DNA from: an uncultured Anaerolineaceae bacterium
GTDB lineage: Bacteria; Chloroflexota; Anaerolineae; Anaerolineales; Anaerolineaceae
Length of the DNA stretch: 6,052 nucleotides
Assembly (NCBI GenBank): GCA_937890875.1
Contig: CALAEB010000523.1
Coordinates: 1-6,052 of the forward strand
Reading direction: 5' to 3'
How positions within the stretch are numbered: the first letter of the stretch is position 1; each line of letters starts with the position of its first letter. Of this stretch, positions 1 to 5,977 are shown piece after piece. The notes beneath the pieces were generated by a model. That model saw only the letters and a list, made by a program, of their open reading frames with translations, searched no databases and was not told where the DNA came from. The position numbers and the translations under genes were made by a program.

Positions 1-247
1 GTTGCCGGCTCTTTTATTATACATATTTCTGCAAAAGTGGTTTGTTCAGGGTTTGACTGCAGGCGCTGTAAAGGGATAAAAAAAATTGTTGATCTTATTT
101 GATTCGCATAAGACAACAGGGGAGCCAGAAAAGATAGGATTGGTTTTCATAAAAGTAAATCGTTGATGAAGAAAATCATTTAATGAAAAGTTAATCATAA
201 TCTGTAAACAATGCGCGTTGTCCGGCTGATGATTGCCGATAAACATA

Positions 248-256
248 TGTTATAAT
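248..256 (+). promoter_or_regulatory. candidate extended -10 promoter element
   Basis: The sequence TGTTATAAT contains a perfect TATAAT hexamer (251-256) preceded by the TGn extension typical of sigma-70 extended -10 promoters. No good -35 hexamer lies 16-18 bases upstream. TTGCCG at 233-238 is too close (12-base spacer) and TTGTCC at 218-223 too far. A 10-base palindrome, AACATATGTT (242-251), abuts the element and could be an operator, though such AT-rich palindromes are common by chance. If used, transcription would start near 263 and give the 612 gene a leader of about 350 bases. Confidence 0.35.
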
Positions 257-486
257 GCGGTTAAGAAATGGTAAACATTTTGTAAAGTATATCCAAATCT
301 GTTGTTTTTCTAATTGGGTTTGCAATTTATCATAAATATCATTGCGGTCGGATATTTTCCGGATCAAGTCTATTCTGTTCACCGTTTCTGTTAGCGATTG
401 AGGTCATTTTGCTTTGATTGTTGATGCGGTGTTCATTCATACAGTCGCTCATGGCCAGAATTTTCGCGGAAATACATCCAAAGTGA

Positions 487-509
487 ATTGAAAGCGGAAT
501 CGTTTCAAT
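487..509 (+). other. bulged stem-loop in the leader
   Basis: ATTGAAA at 487-493 pairs perfectly with TTTCAAT at 503-509. Allowing G494 to bulge adds CG/CG (495-496 with 501-502), giving a nine-pair stem closed by a four-base loop, GAAT. It lies 102 bases before the first start codon and is followed by a GGCCGGCC palindrome (512-519). It has no U-run, so it is not a terminator. It could act as an RNA structure in the leader or as a dyad DNA operator. Its function is unknown. Confidence 0.35.
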
Positions 510-564
510 CCGGCCGGCCCTGTTGGTGAAAAAAGTGGTTTATCAGCAGAAAAAGTTTACCTTC

Positions 565-603
565 TTTCCGAGAAAATACGTATTATTGAAAGGTTTCCGA
601 GAA
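565..603 (+). repeat. 10-base direct repeat flanking a palindrome, before the first gene
   Basis: TTTCCGAGAA occurs at 565-574 and again at 594-603, a period of 29 bases. The second copy ends 8 bases before the ATG at 612. Between them lies the perfect palindrome AATACGTATT (575-584). Paired sites of this kind next to a start codon can be regulator-binding sites. The GAGAA at the end of the second copy is also the only, weak, Shine-Dalgarno-like sequence at a sensible distance from the ATG. A chance repeat is not excluded. Confidence 0.35.
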
Positions 604-611
604 CCGCTTTT

Positions 612-3089
612 ATGAAAAGACGTTTGCTGCAGACGGTCTTGTTTTCTCTCTCTCTGGTGCTTCTGCTTTCCAGCGTTATCATAATCATTAAGCCCGGAGC
701 CTCCATCTTTTTCCGGCAGTGGCGTATTGATTCCAGCCTGTTTACCAGAGAAAATGAATTCCTTGTATATTATCCGAAACAAAATCCGGGTTTTTGGAAT
801 TATCAAACGCTCCTGATCAGCGAAAATGGACAAATATTGACCGGCATCCCATCTGAACGTGCCGGGAACAAAGATGACTGGATCAACGGAACTTATCAGA
901 TTCTTACTGATAAAAATACCGGTGAAGTAAAAGTTCTGATATATCCGACGCAAACGGAGAATGGTTCTGCGGAATTCGGCGTCTTGTTTCGTCCATATTT
1001 ATTTTCTCCCCAATGGGGTAATTTTTGTTTGCTGATTTTTGCGGGAGGCGTGTTTCTTTTCATTTATCAGTCTGTGGCTAAGCGGAGAAAGAAGAATTTT
1101 CAGTCAGGATCGGCTGAATCAACTTCTGCCCTTTCCGGCGAAATGACGGCGGCTGATATCATCCACGCAAAGCAGCGGCACAGTATACAGGCAGGATCCC
1201 GTTTTTGTATTACAGGGTTCTTTGCCGACACAGTCCCGAACACAATGCTGGCTGTATACGCTTATGTCTTCATGGAATGGATTTTCTTCGTGACGAAACC
1301 GTCTTTCATGAATATTCTGTCATTAATGGAGAAGATTCAGGTTTTATTACAGTCCGTTTTTTTTATCGGTTTGGCGGTGATTTTTTTATTGCTGCTTGTT
1401 TTGCTTTTTGAATTAACCTTGCTGAAAGTTTCTCCCGGTATTTTCTCTTCCGTATATCCAATCGCCAACGGTATGTTGCTCAGTTTTGTTGTGGCTTGCC
1501 TCTGTATACTTCTGATCGATAATTTTACCTATACGATTTTCACTTTTGGAATTGTGAGTTCCCAATCCTTTGGACGGACTTTATATGCGCTGCTCTTTTT
1601 GCTGATTGGGCTGATCAGTATAATGGCGTATCAGAAAAAAGAAAGGCAAAAGTCTGATTTCAAAATTCTCAGCGTTAAAAACGGCTTTACCGCCGGGCTA
1701 TTCGCTCTCTCTTTCATAATGGTGTTGGCCGGTTATCATCCGGCTGTGCGGGCTGATGAAGACACAACCGCGGCGGGAATAATGGAACAGCCGAACATCA
1801 TTCTGCTGAGTTCCGACGGAGTGAATGCCTCCAGCATGTCCGTTTACGGCTATGAAAATGATACGACACCCTTTATTCGTGAATTGGCTGAAACTTCTCT
1901 TGTCTGTAAAAATAACTTCACCAACGCCAGTACCTCATTAGGATCGGAAACAGCGATTCTGACCGGGAAAAACTCCATAAATACCGGGACGATCGTTTAC
2001 TCCAATATGCTGCGGGGAAACGATATGTATGAACATCTGCCGGGATTGTTGCGGCGGCTTGGCTATTATACGGTCTCGTTGAATGTTCCCAATTATACTG
2101 ATCCGGATACGGTAAATTTACAAAATGGCTTCGATTCCGTCAACGGCAAATCCCAGACGAAAAGCGATTCCTGGCAGGTGCTGACAGAGAATGGTTATCC
2201 GGATTCTTCTTATTTTCTCATGTCTGTGCTGGACCGAATTTCTGAACGATTAAAGCAGATCTTTTTCATCGCGGATATGGTGAATCCGGTCGATTTTGTG
2301 GCTGGCACGCCAAGTCAAAATCTCTTTGACGATGAAGACCGGTATAAACACATGATTTCTGCTTTGGATTATTCCTCGCAGAACAATGTTCCTGTGTTTA
2401 TCCATGTGCATAATATGATCACGCACGGCGATACATACTATCCCAAAAACCGTGTTTTTTCTGAAGGATTAACCCAGGACCAGCAATATATGACAGCGTT
2501 TTATAATGACGCGATTCTGGATTTTGATGACACAGTGCGGAGTCTGGTGTCTTATTTGAAAGAAACCGGTCAATATGACAATACGATTCTGATCCTGTAT
2601 ACCGATCATGGAAGAGGGTGGAGCACATTGGAGCGCCTTCCGCTGATCATCCATTTTCCGGATAACGAGAATGCGGGGATTATTGAAGAAAACACGCAGA
2701 ATATCGATATCGCGCCGACGATTTTGGATTATTTGGGCGTGGATATTCCGTCCTGGATGGAAGGCAGTTCGCTGTTAACGGCAATTGATCCCAGCCGGTT
2801 AATTTTAATCGCGAGGCATATCGTTCCCTATTTTGATTCGGAAAATAATGCGATTACGCCGGAATCTCAAATGCTTCCTCCGCTGAGTTCTTATGGCGGA
2901 CTGGATATTGTGCAGTGTCAAAATATATACGCTTTCGATTTTGTTGATCTGAGTTTCAGCGAGGGAAAGTGGGAGGATTATCCAAATCCATGTCCTGAAG
3001 AGCGTTTATTGAATTCCCGGGATGCCGTAATTTCCGCGGTATCCAAGTTGTTTGCATCCTATGGAATTCAGTTCTATCAGGGTTGGTAA
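612..3089 (+). CDS. polytopic membrane protein with extracytoplasmic sulfatase/alkaline-phosphatase-fold domain
   Basis: This 825-residue protein probably cleaves or transfers a phosphate- or sulfate-type ester group on an envelope molecule outside the membrane; the substrate is unknown. A first membrane span (about residues 7-27) is followed by a roughly 105-residue external segment. Further hydrophobic segments lie near 136-153, 211-227, 247-268, 284-302, 322-340 and 358-374. The catalytic domain fills about 394-740. It opens with PNIILLSSDGVN (Asp402 a likely metal ligand) and the YGYENDTTPFI pattern typical of sulfatases. It continues with TSLGSETAILTG, where Ser442 or the adjacent Thr441 takes the place of the nucleophile, then HVHNMITHG (598-606), TDHGRG (Asp665, His666 metal ligands) and IDIAPTILDYLGV. 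The C/S-x-P-x-R signature needed for formylglycine is absent, so it is not a classical sulfatase. A lipoteichoic-acid-synthase- or phosphoethanolamine-transferase-like role, or a phosphatase, is more likely. The ATG at 612 directly precedes the first membrane span, but its ribosome-binding site is weak. Confidence 0.88.
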   Translation: MKRRLLQTVLFSLSLVLLLSSVIIIIKPGASIFFRQWRIDSSLFTRENEFLVYYPKQNPGFWNYQTLLISENGQILTGIPSERAGNKDDWINGTYQILTDKNTGEVKVLIYPTQTENGSAEFGVLFRPYLFSPQWGNFCLLIFAGGVFLFIYQSVAKRRKKNFQSGSAESTSALSGEMTAADIIHAKQRHSIQAGSRFCITGFFADTVPNTMLAVYAYVFMEWIFFVTKPSFMNILSLMEKIQVLLQSVFFIGLAVIFLLLLVLLFELTLLKVSPGIFSSVYPIANGMLLSFVVACLCILLIDNFTYTIFTFGIVSSQSFGRTLYALLFLLIGLISIMAYQKKERQKSDFKILSVKNGFTAGLFALSFIMVLAGYHPAVRADEDTTAAGIMEQPNIILLSSDGVNASSMSVYGYENDTTPFIRELAETSLVCKNNFTNASTSLGSETAILTGKNSINTGTIVYSNMLRGNDMYEHLPGLLRRLGYYTVSLNVPNYTDPDTVNLQNGFDSVNGKSQTKSDSWQVLTENGYPDSSYFLMSVLDRISERLKQIFFIADMVNPVDFVAGTPSQNLFDDEDRYKHMISALDYSSQNNVPVFIHVHNMITHGDTYYPKNRVFSEGLTQDQQYMTAFYNDAILDFDDTVRSLVSYLKETGQYDNTILILYTDHGRGWSTLERLPLIIHFPDNENAGIIEENTQNIDIAPTILDYLGVDIPSWMEGSSLLTAIDPSRLILIARHIVPYFDSENNAITPESQMLPPLSSYGGLDIVQCQNIYAFDFVDLSFSEGKWEDYPNPCPEERLLNSRDAVISAVSKLFASYGIQFYQGW

Positions 3090-3242
3090 GAATGCCGGGT
3101 TGTTATGACGGGCAGTGCGGGAGCGCGCGGGGATTAAAGGGTCGATAGAACTCAAAGCGTTGTAAAGGACCATTTAATTCTGGACGGAACATAAGAAAAA
3201 TTATTTCAAATATATTGAGAATAAAGCGTGAGGAGATAAAAC
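3090..3242 (+). other. spacer between the sulfatase-fold gene and the small membrane gene
   Basis: This 153-base gap has no terminator-like hairpin with a U-run, so read-through from the upstream gene is plausible. Its second half is AT-rich and includes TATATT at 3211-3216, a five-of-six match to a -10 box, but no good -35 stands 16-18 bases before it. An additional promoter for the two downstream genes is possible but not shown. Confidence 0.3.
3231..3235 (+). promoter_or_regulatory. strong ribosome-binding site of the small membrane protein gene
   Basis: AGGAG lies seven bases before the ATG at 3243. It is the best Shine-Dalgarno match on the plus strand of the window and is the main sequence argument that the 64-codon frame is truly translated. 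Confidence 0.75.
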
Positions 3243-3437
3243 ATGATGAATCATTGGAATATTTTGTTGGCGCCAAAAAATTATCTTGACCCTGGAACAG
3301 GCAGTATGATCGTTCAGTATATTATTGCCGGAATCGCAGTTGCCAGCGGTTTTCTATTTGTCATGCGGGAAAAAATCAAAGGCTTATTCATGAAAAAAAA
3401 GTCGGATGAAAAAATTGATGAGAACAGCCAAAAGTAG
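3243..3437 (+). CDS. small single-span membrane protein with LDPGTGSM motif
   Basis: The product has 64 residues: a short N-terminus, the motif YLDPGTGSMIVQ at residues 14-25, one hydrophobic span (about 23-41), and a very basic then mixed-charge tail (RE.K.K...KKK..EK). The positive tail predicts it faces the cytoplasm, with the DPGTGS motif at or just outside the outer membrane surface (inference). I recall similar small (L)DPGTGS proteins, usually annotated hypothetical, encoded beside sulfatase-fold and methyltransferase genes. I know no assigned function. A strong ribosome-binding site (3231-3235), and a stop codon overlapping the ribosome-binding site of the next gene, support a real, co-translated gene. 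ATG at 3246 is an equally possible start, one codon later. It may be a membrane adaptor or subunit for one of its neighbours. Confidence 0.8.
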   Translation: MMNHWNILLAPKNYLDPGTGSMIVQYIIAGIAVASGFLFVMREKIKGLFMKKKSDEKIDENSQK

Positions 3438-3439
3438 GA
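3436..3439 (+). promoter_or_regulatory. ribosome-binding site overlapping the upstream stop codon
   Basis: AGGA overlaps the TAG stop (3435-3437) of the small membrane gene and lies four bases before the GTG at 3444, or thirteen before the ATG at 3453. The arrangement implies translational coupling. It favours the GTG start, although the spacing is a little short. The ATG at 3442 is useless because the next codon is a stop. Confidence 0.5.
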
Positions 3440-3443
3440 AAAT

Positions 3444-4820
3444 GTGAGCGCGATGATTGATCCGGGATCTTTCCGGGATCCTTCCGGTTTGGTTTTTCGT
3501 CAGGACGGTGTTCTCTATCGGAAAATAAATCCGGTCTATCAGAATCAATATGAATCTTTGATGACAAGCGGCCTGTATAATTGCCTTGTCGGGCAAGGAC
3601 TCCTGGTTTCACATCGGGAAATTGAAAAAAAGAGTTCGGAAAAGGGGACGATCCGGATCATTCAACCGGATACCGTGCCTTTTGTTTCGTACCCCTATGA
3701 ATGGTCTTTCGGCGAATATAAAGATGCCGCACTTACGACATTAATAATACAAAAAGAAGCACTGAATTATGGCATGATCCTGAAAGACGCCAGTGCCTAT
3801 AACATACAGTTCCTGATGGGGAAGCCGGTGTTCATTGACACACTGTCTTTCGATTTTTATGGAGAAGGAACCCCATGGGTCGCTTACGGGCAGTTTTGCC
3901 GTCATTTTCTTGCGCCGCTTTTGTTGATGGCGGAAGTCGATGTCCGTTTGTCTCAGATGATGCGGAATTATATTGACGGGATTCCCCTGGACTTGGCCAG
4001 CAGGCTTCTCCGGCTGAAACGCAGTTTTACCGCGATTCAGCATATCCATTTGCACGCAAAAATGTCTGAAAGGCACGCTGATGACGGGCTGTCTGACAAA
4101 GCGAAAAAAGTTCCTTTCATGAGCAAATTCCAGCTTTCCGCTATGATCGAAGGACTTATCAGAAGCGTCAAGAAGATCCGGCTCAAAGGAATCCGGACCG
4201 AATGGGGTGATTATTATTCCCGGACAAATTACTCAGATGAGGCCGCTGGAAGCAAACTACAGATTGTCTCAGAGCTGTTATCCGAAGTCCAACCCGGATT
4301 AGTTTGGGATTTTGGCGCAAATGATGGCCGTTATTCGAAAAAAGCTGCGGAGCTGGGAGCCGCGGTGGTTGCGTTTGATATTGATCCGGTCGCTGTTGAA
4401 CGCAACTATAATGACGTTAAATTATCCTCCGGATATAATATGCTCCCCCTTGTTTTGGATCTTACCAACCCCAGCCCGGGAATCGGGTTCGGCTGCCGGG
4501 AGCGAAATTCGATTAACGATCGGGAAAAACCGGATTGTATTATGGCGCTGGCGCTTATCCATCACCTGGCAATCTCAAATAATCTTCCGTTTGCGAAGAT
4601 TGCTGAGTGGTTTTCCGGCTTAAGCCGGAATCTGATTATTGAGTTTGTTCCAAAAGAGGATTCACAGGTCCAAATCATGCTATCAAGCAGAACGGATATT
4701 TTCCCGGACTATACCAGAGAAACGTTTGAGAAAATGTTTTGCCGGTATTATTCATTGCAGAGCGTATCGCCTATTCAGGATAGTGAACGGTTACTGTATC
4801 TGTTCAAAATTAAAGAGTGA
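3444..4820 (+). CDS. class I SAM-dependent methyltransferase with kinase-like N-terminal region
   Basis: This 458-residue protein appears soluble and cytoplasmic. The C-terminal half is a Rossmann-fold methyltransferase: VWDFGANDGRYSK (287-299) is the glycine-rich SAM-binding motif, VAFDIDPVAVERNY (309-322) carries the acidic residue for the SAM ribose, and DCIMALALIHHLAI (364-377) and LIIEFVPKEDSQV (397-409) are later motifs of this family. The N-terminal half starts with a conserved-looking block (DPSGLVF..DG.LYR.IN, 12-29). It then has LKDASAYNIQF (113-123) followed by VFIDTLSF (129-136). The Asp115-x4-Asn120 spacing and Asp132 twelve residues later match the catalytic loop and metal-binding Asp of kinase-fold enzymes. 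This is my own motif reading and needs a structure-based test. A basic linker (about 205-250) joins the halves. Some relatives are, from memory, labelled NoeA-like nodulation proteins, which does not define the substrate. The GTG start at 3444 is chosen for the AGGA upstream; ATG 3453 is the alternative. The target is unknown; an envelope glycan or lipid precursor is a guess from context. Confidence 0.85.
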   Translation: MSAMIDPGSFRDPSGLVFRQDGVLYRKINPVYQNQYESLMTSGLYNCLVGQGLLVSHREIEKKSSEKGTIRIIQPDTVPFVSYPYEWSFGEYKDAALTTLIIQKEALNYGMILKDASAYNIQFLMGKPVFIDTLSFDFYGEGTPWVAYGQFCRHFLAPLLLMAEVDVRLSQMMRNYIDGIPLDLASRLLRLKRSFTAIQHIHLHAKMSERHADDGLSDKAKKVPFMSKFQLSAMIEGLIRSVKKIRLKGIRTEWGDYYSRTNYSDEAAGSKLQIVSELLSEVQPGLVWDFGANDGRYSKKAAELGAAVVAFDIDPVAVERNYNDVKLSSGYNMLPLVLDLTNPSPGIGFGCRERNSINDREKPDCIMALALIHHLAISNNLPFAKIAEWFSGLSRNLIIEFVPKEDSQVQIMLSSRTDIFPDYTRETFEKMFCRYYSLQSVSPIQDSERLLYLFKIKE

Positions 4821-4876
4821 ACGGATCGATTTGTGACCTGTTCAGCGATTGGAATTTGCGGTCCTGATTCCGATTG

Positions 4877-4921
4877 ATCTGAGACGATAGCGGTTTTCTG
4901 AAAACCGCTATCGTCTCAGAT
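4877..4921. terminator. perfect 21-bp hairpin between convergent genes, probably a bidirectional terminator or 3' stabiliser
   Basis: Positions 4877-4897 are exactly complementary to 4901-4921 around a three-base loop (CTG 4898-4900). The hairpin sits 56 bases after the methyltransferase stop. It includes the last three sense codons and the stop codon of the minus-strand ligase gene (stop at 4908-4910). No U-run of useful length follows it on either strand, so it is not a textbook intrinsic terminator. With convergent transcripts it could stop or block both, or protect both 3' ends from decay. Confidence 0.55.
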
Positions 4922-5657
4922 TCCAGGCATCCGTCCGGTATTTCTCAGCGGCCAGCCGGGCGGCGCGGGCGTGCTCATCCTGTGTATAGGCTTCGGACCG
5001 GATCTCCCGTCCGTGACTGAATCCTTGTTCCAGCGCAGCGGAAAGATCCGCCAGCGTCACATCTGCCAGATCACGGACACAGGTCACCCGGCTGCGCACA
5101 CTTTTAATCAGCTTGTCCGACACTTTTTCCGGCGCGACTGCCAGCAGCGAGAACATCTTCTCAACGTCCACCTGATAAAGGATCGTTCCGTGCTGCAGCA
5201 AAACGCCGTTCCGGCGCGTCTGAGCGTTGCCGGAGATTTTGTGTTCACCGACTGCGATATCATTAATCGGCGCGAAACGGGCCTCGATTCCCAAAATGTG
5301 CAGCGAGCGTACGATATCCGCACAGATCACTGCATAGGAATCCAGTACGCTAACGGGGAAAAACGCCAGCGGTGCAATCAGGCTGTAGGTGATTTCACCC
5401 TGCGTGTCATGATAAACCGCGCCGCCGCCGGTTTGCCGCCGGACGACGTCTACGCCGGCTTTACGTGCCATATCCGGATTGACCTCATTGTGCAGTCCCT
5501 GAAAAATCCCGATTGAGACGGCGGAAGGTTCCCAGCCGTAAAACCGGATGGTCGGCAGGGTCCCACCGCTGCGCACGCCATCCATAATTACTTCGTCCAG
5601 CGCCATGTTGGTGAACGCGTCAAATTTTTGGAAAGGGATCATGCGGAAAAGGTTCAT
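4908..5657 (-). CDS. lplA: lipoate-protein ligase, catalytic subunit (LplA-type, lacking the C-terminal domain)
   Basis: It activates lipoate (or octanoate) with ATP and attaches it to a lysine of lipoyl domains of 2-oxoacid dehydrogenases or glycine-cleavage H protein, in the cytoplasm. At 249 residues it contains only the catalytic domain. RRQTGGGAVYHD (73-84), GEITYS (87-92), NDIAVGEHKISGNAQ (132-146, Lys140 as the conserved ligase lysine) and LQHGTIL (154-160) are the family motifs. In the related octanoyltransferase LipM, which shares the GxAQTR and LQHG motifs, a catalytic Cys precedes the conserved Lys region. Here that region reads PINDI, with no Cys, so a ligase is favoured over a transferase. 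The missing C-terminal domain is encoded just upstream as a separate gene, with a 4-base ATGA overlap (5654-5657) that implies coupled translation. The composition is GC-richer than the plus-strand genes. The last codons lie inside the shared hairpin. Confidence 0.85.
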   Translation of the reverse strand: MNLFRMIPFQKFDAFTNMALDEVIMDGVRSGGTLPTIRFYGWEPSAVSIGIFQGLHNEVNPDMARKAGVDVVRRQTGGGAVYHDTQGEITYSLIAPLAFFPVSVLDSYAVICADIVRSLHILGIEARFAPINDIAVGEHKISGNAQTRRNGVLLQHGTILYQVDVEKMFSLLAVAPEKVSDKLIKSVRSRVTCVRDLADVTLADLSAALEQGFSHGREIRSEAYTQDEHARAARLAAEKYRTDAWNLRR

Positions 5658-5977
5658 GCCAGCGCTTCTTCCAGCATGCTGACCAGATCCGCCGGTTGGA
5701 AGCCGATTGCTTGGGCATTGTTTTCCGCCAGCACCGTTTCCAGTTGGGCTTGAAGCGCTACCGGATCCAGCGGCAGCGTCGCAGCTTGAATCACTTCGGT
5801 GAGCAATTCCAGTGTTTCCTCCGGATGAAGGAAAAAATCACCGGTGATTTTGGCCTGTATGATCCGGCCGGGCGGTTCGGTATGCGTAATCTCCATGCGA
5901 ACCAGTTTCCCGCCGGGAATTTTTCGGATGACGGTGGCTGTGGTTGGCTCAGGCATCGGATTTGTCATGCAACTCAC
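5654..5977 (-). CDS. lplB: lipoate-protein ligase accessory subunit (LplB-type, separate C-terminal domain)
   Basis: This protein of about 100 residues resembles the lipoate-ligase C-terminal domain, encoded on its own. Visible family features are RKIPGGKLVRMEI (18-30), ITGDFFLHPEE (44-54), and a helical end with IGFQPADLVSMLEEAL. In split ligases such as that of Thermoplasma acidophilum, the equivalent subunit is needed together with LplA for the adenylation step. Its neighbours, lipA upstream and lplA downstream by a 4-base overlap, fit this. The start is uncertain: GTG 5977 gives 107 residues and overlaps lipA by 29 bases; ATG 5968 (weak AGTGAG ahead of it) gives 104; ATG 5956 gives 100 and overlaps lipA by only 8. 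All keep the conserved core. Confidence 0.82.
   Translation of the reverse strand: MSCMTNPMPEPTTATVIRKIPGGKLVRMEITHTEPPGRIIQAKITGDFFLHPEETLELLTEVIQAATLPLDPVALQAQLETVLAENNAQAIGFQPADLVSMLEEALA

Larger units (their letters stand above)
1..611. other. AT-rich upstream region without a convincing gene
   Basis: About 610 bases precede the first gene. The only open frames, both on the minus strand (46-246 and 191-382, 66 and 63 codons), have unconvincing compositions, no recognisable motif and no clear ribosome-binding site, so I do not call them genes. No tRNA, rRNA or known riboswitch pattern was recognised. The stretch is AT-rich (19 G/C of 60 at 301-360). It contains an isolated perfect extended -10 element, a bulged stem-loop, and a direct repeat just before the first start codon, each listed separately. 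It could be a long regulatory leader, the remnant of a decayed gene, or spacer between unrelated transcription units. I cannot tell which from the sequence alone. Confidence 0.5.

Noticed and set aside
53..80. TTGACT (53-58) with GATAAA (75-80) as a possible sigma-70 promoter
   Set aside because: The -35 is good but the -10 is poor (four of six) and no gene follows for over 500 bases; not strong enough to list.
46..382. Two overlapping minus-strand open frames (46-246 and 191-382) in the upstream region
   Set aside because: Short, mutually overlapping, no recognisable motif, no good ribosome-binding site; the region is AT-rich and looks non-coding.
33..541. 11-base direct repeat AAAAGTGGTTT at 33-43 and 531-541
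   Set aside because: Considered as element ends or attachment-site-like repeats, but there is no integrase, transposase or terminal inverted repeat between them; a chance match in AT-rich DNA is adequate.
543..953. 136-codon minus-strand open frame across the start of the sulfatase-fold gene
   Set aside because: Antisense to a well-supported coding start; its residues show no domain and mirror the codon use of the real gene.
3211..3216. TATATT as a -10 box for the small membrane gene
   Set aside because: No acceptable -35 at 16-18 bases upstream, and AT-rich spacer makes such hexamers frequent; mentioned only within the spacer entry.
4312..4836. Plus-strand open frames at 4312-4623 and 4639-4836 inside the methyltransferase gene
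   Set aside because: They are out of frame with the SAM-binding motifs and are shadows of the 3444-4820 gene.
4971..5516. 181-codon plus-strand open frame antisense to the lplA-type gene
   Set aside because: GC-rich coding DNA often leaves long open frames on the opposite strand; all family motifs are on the minus strand.
4908..5657. Octanoyltransferase LipM as the identity of the minus-strand ligase-fold gene
   Set aside because: The catalytic Cys expected ahead of the conserved Lys region is absent (PINDI there), and the adjacent accessory-domain gene fits a ligase.
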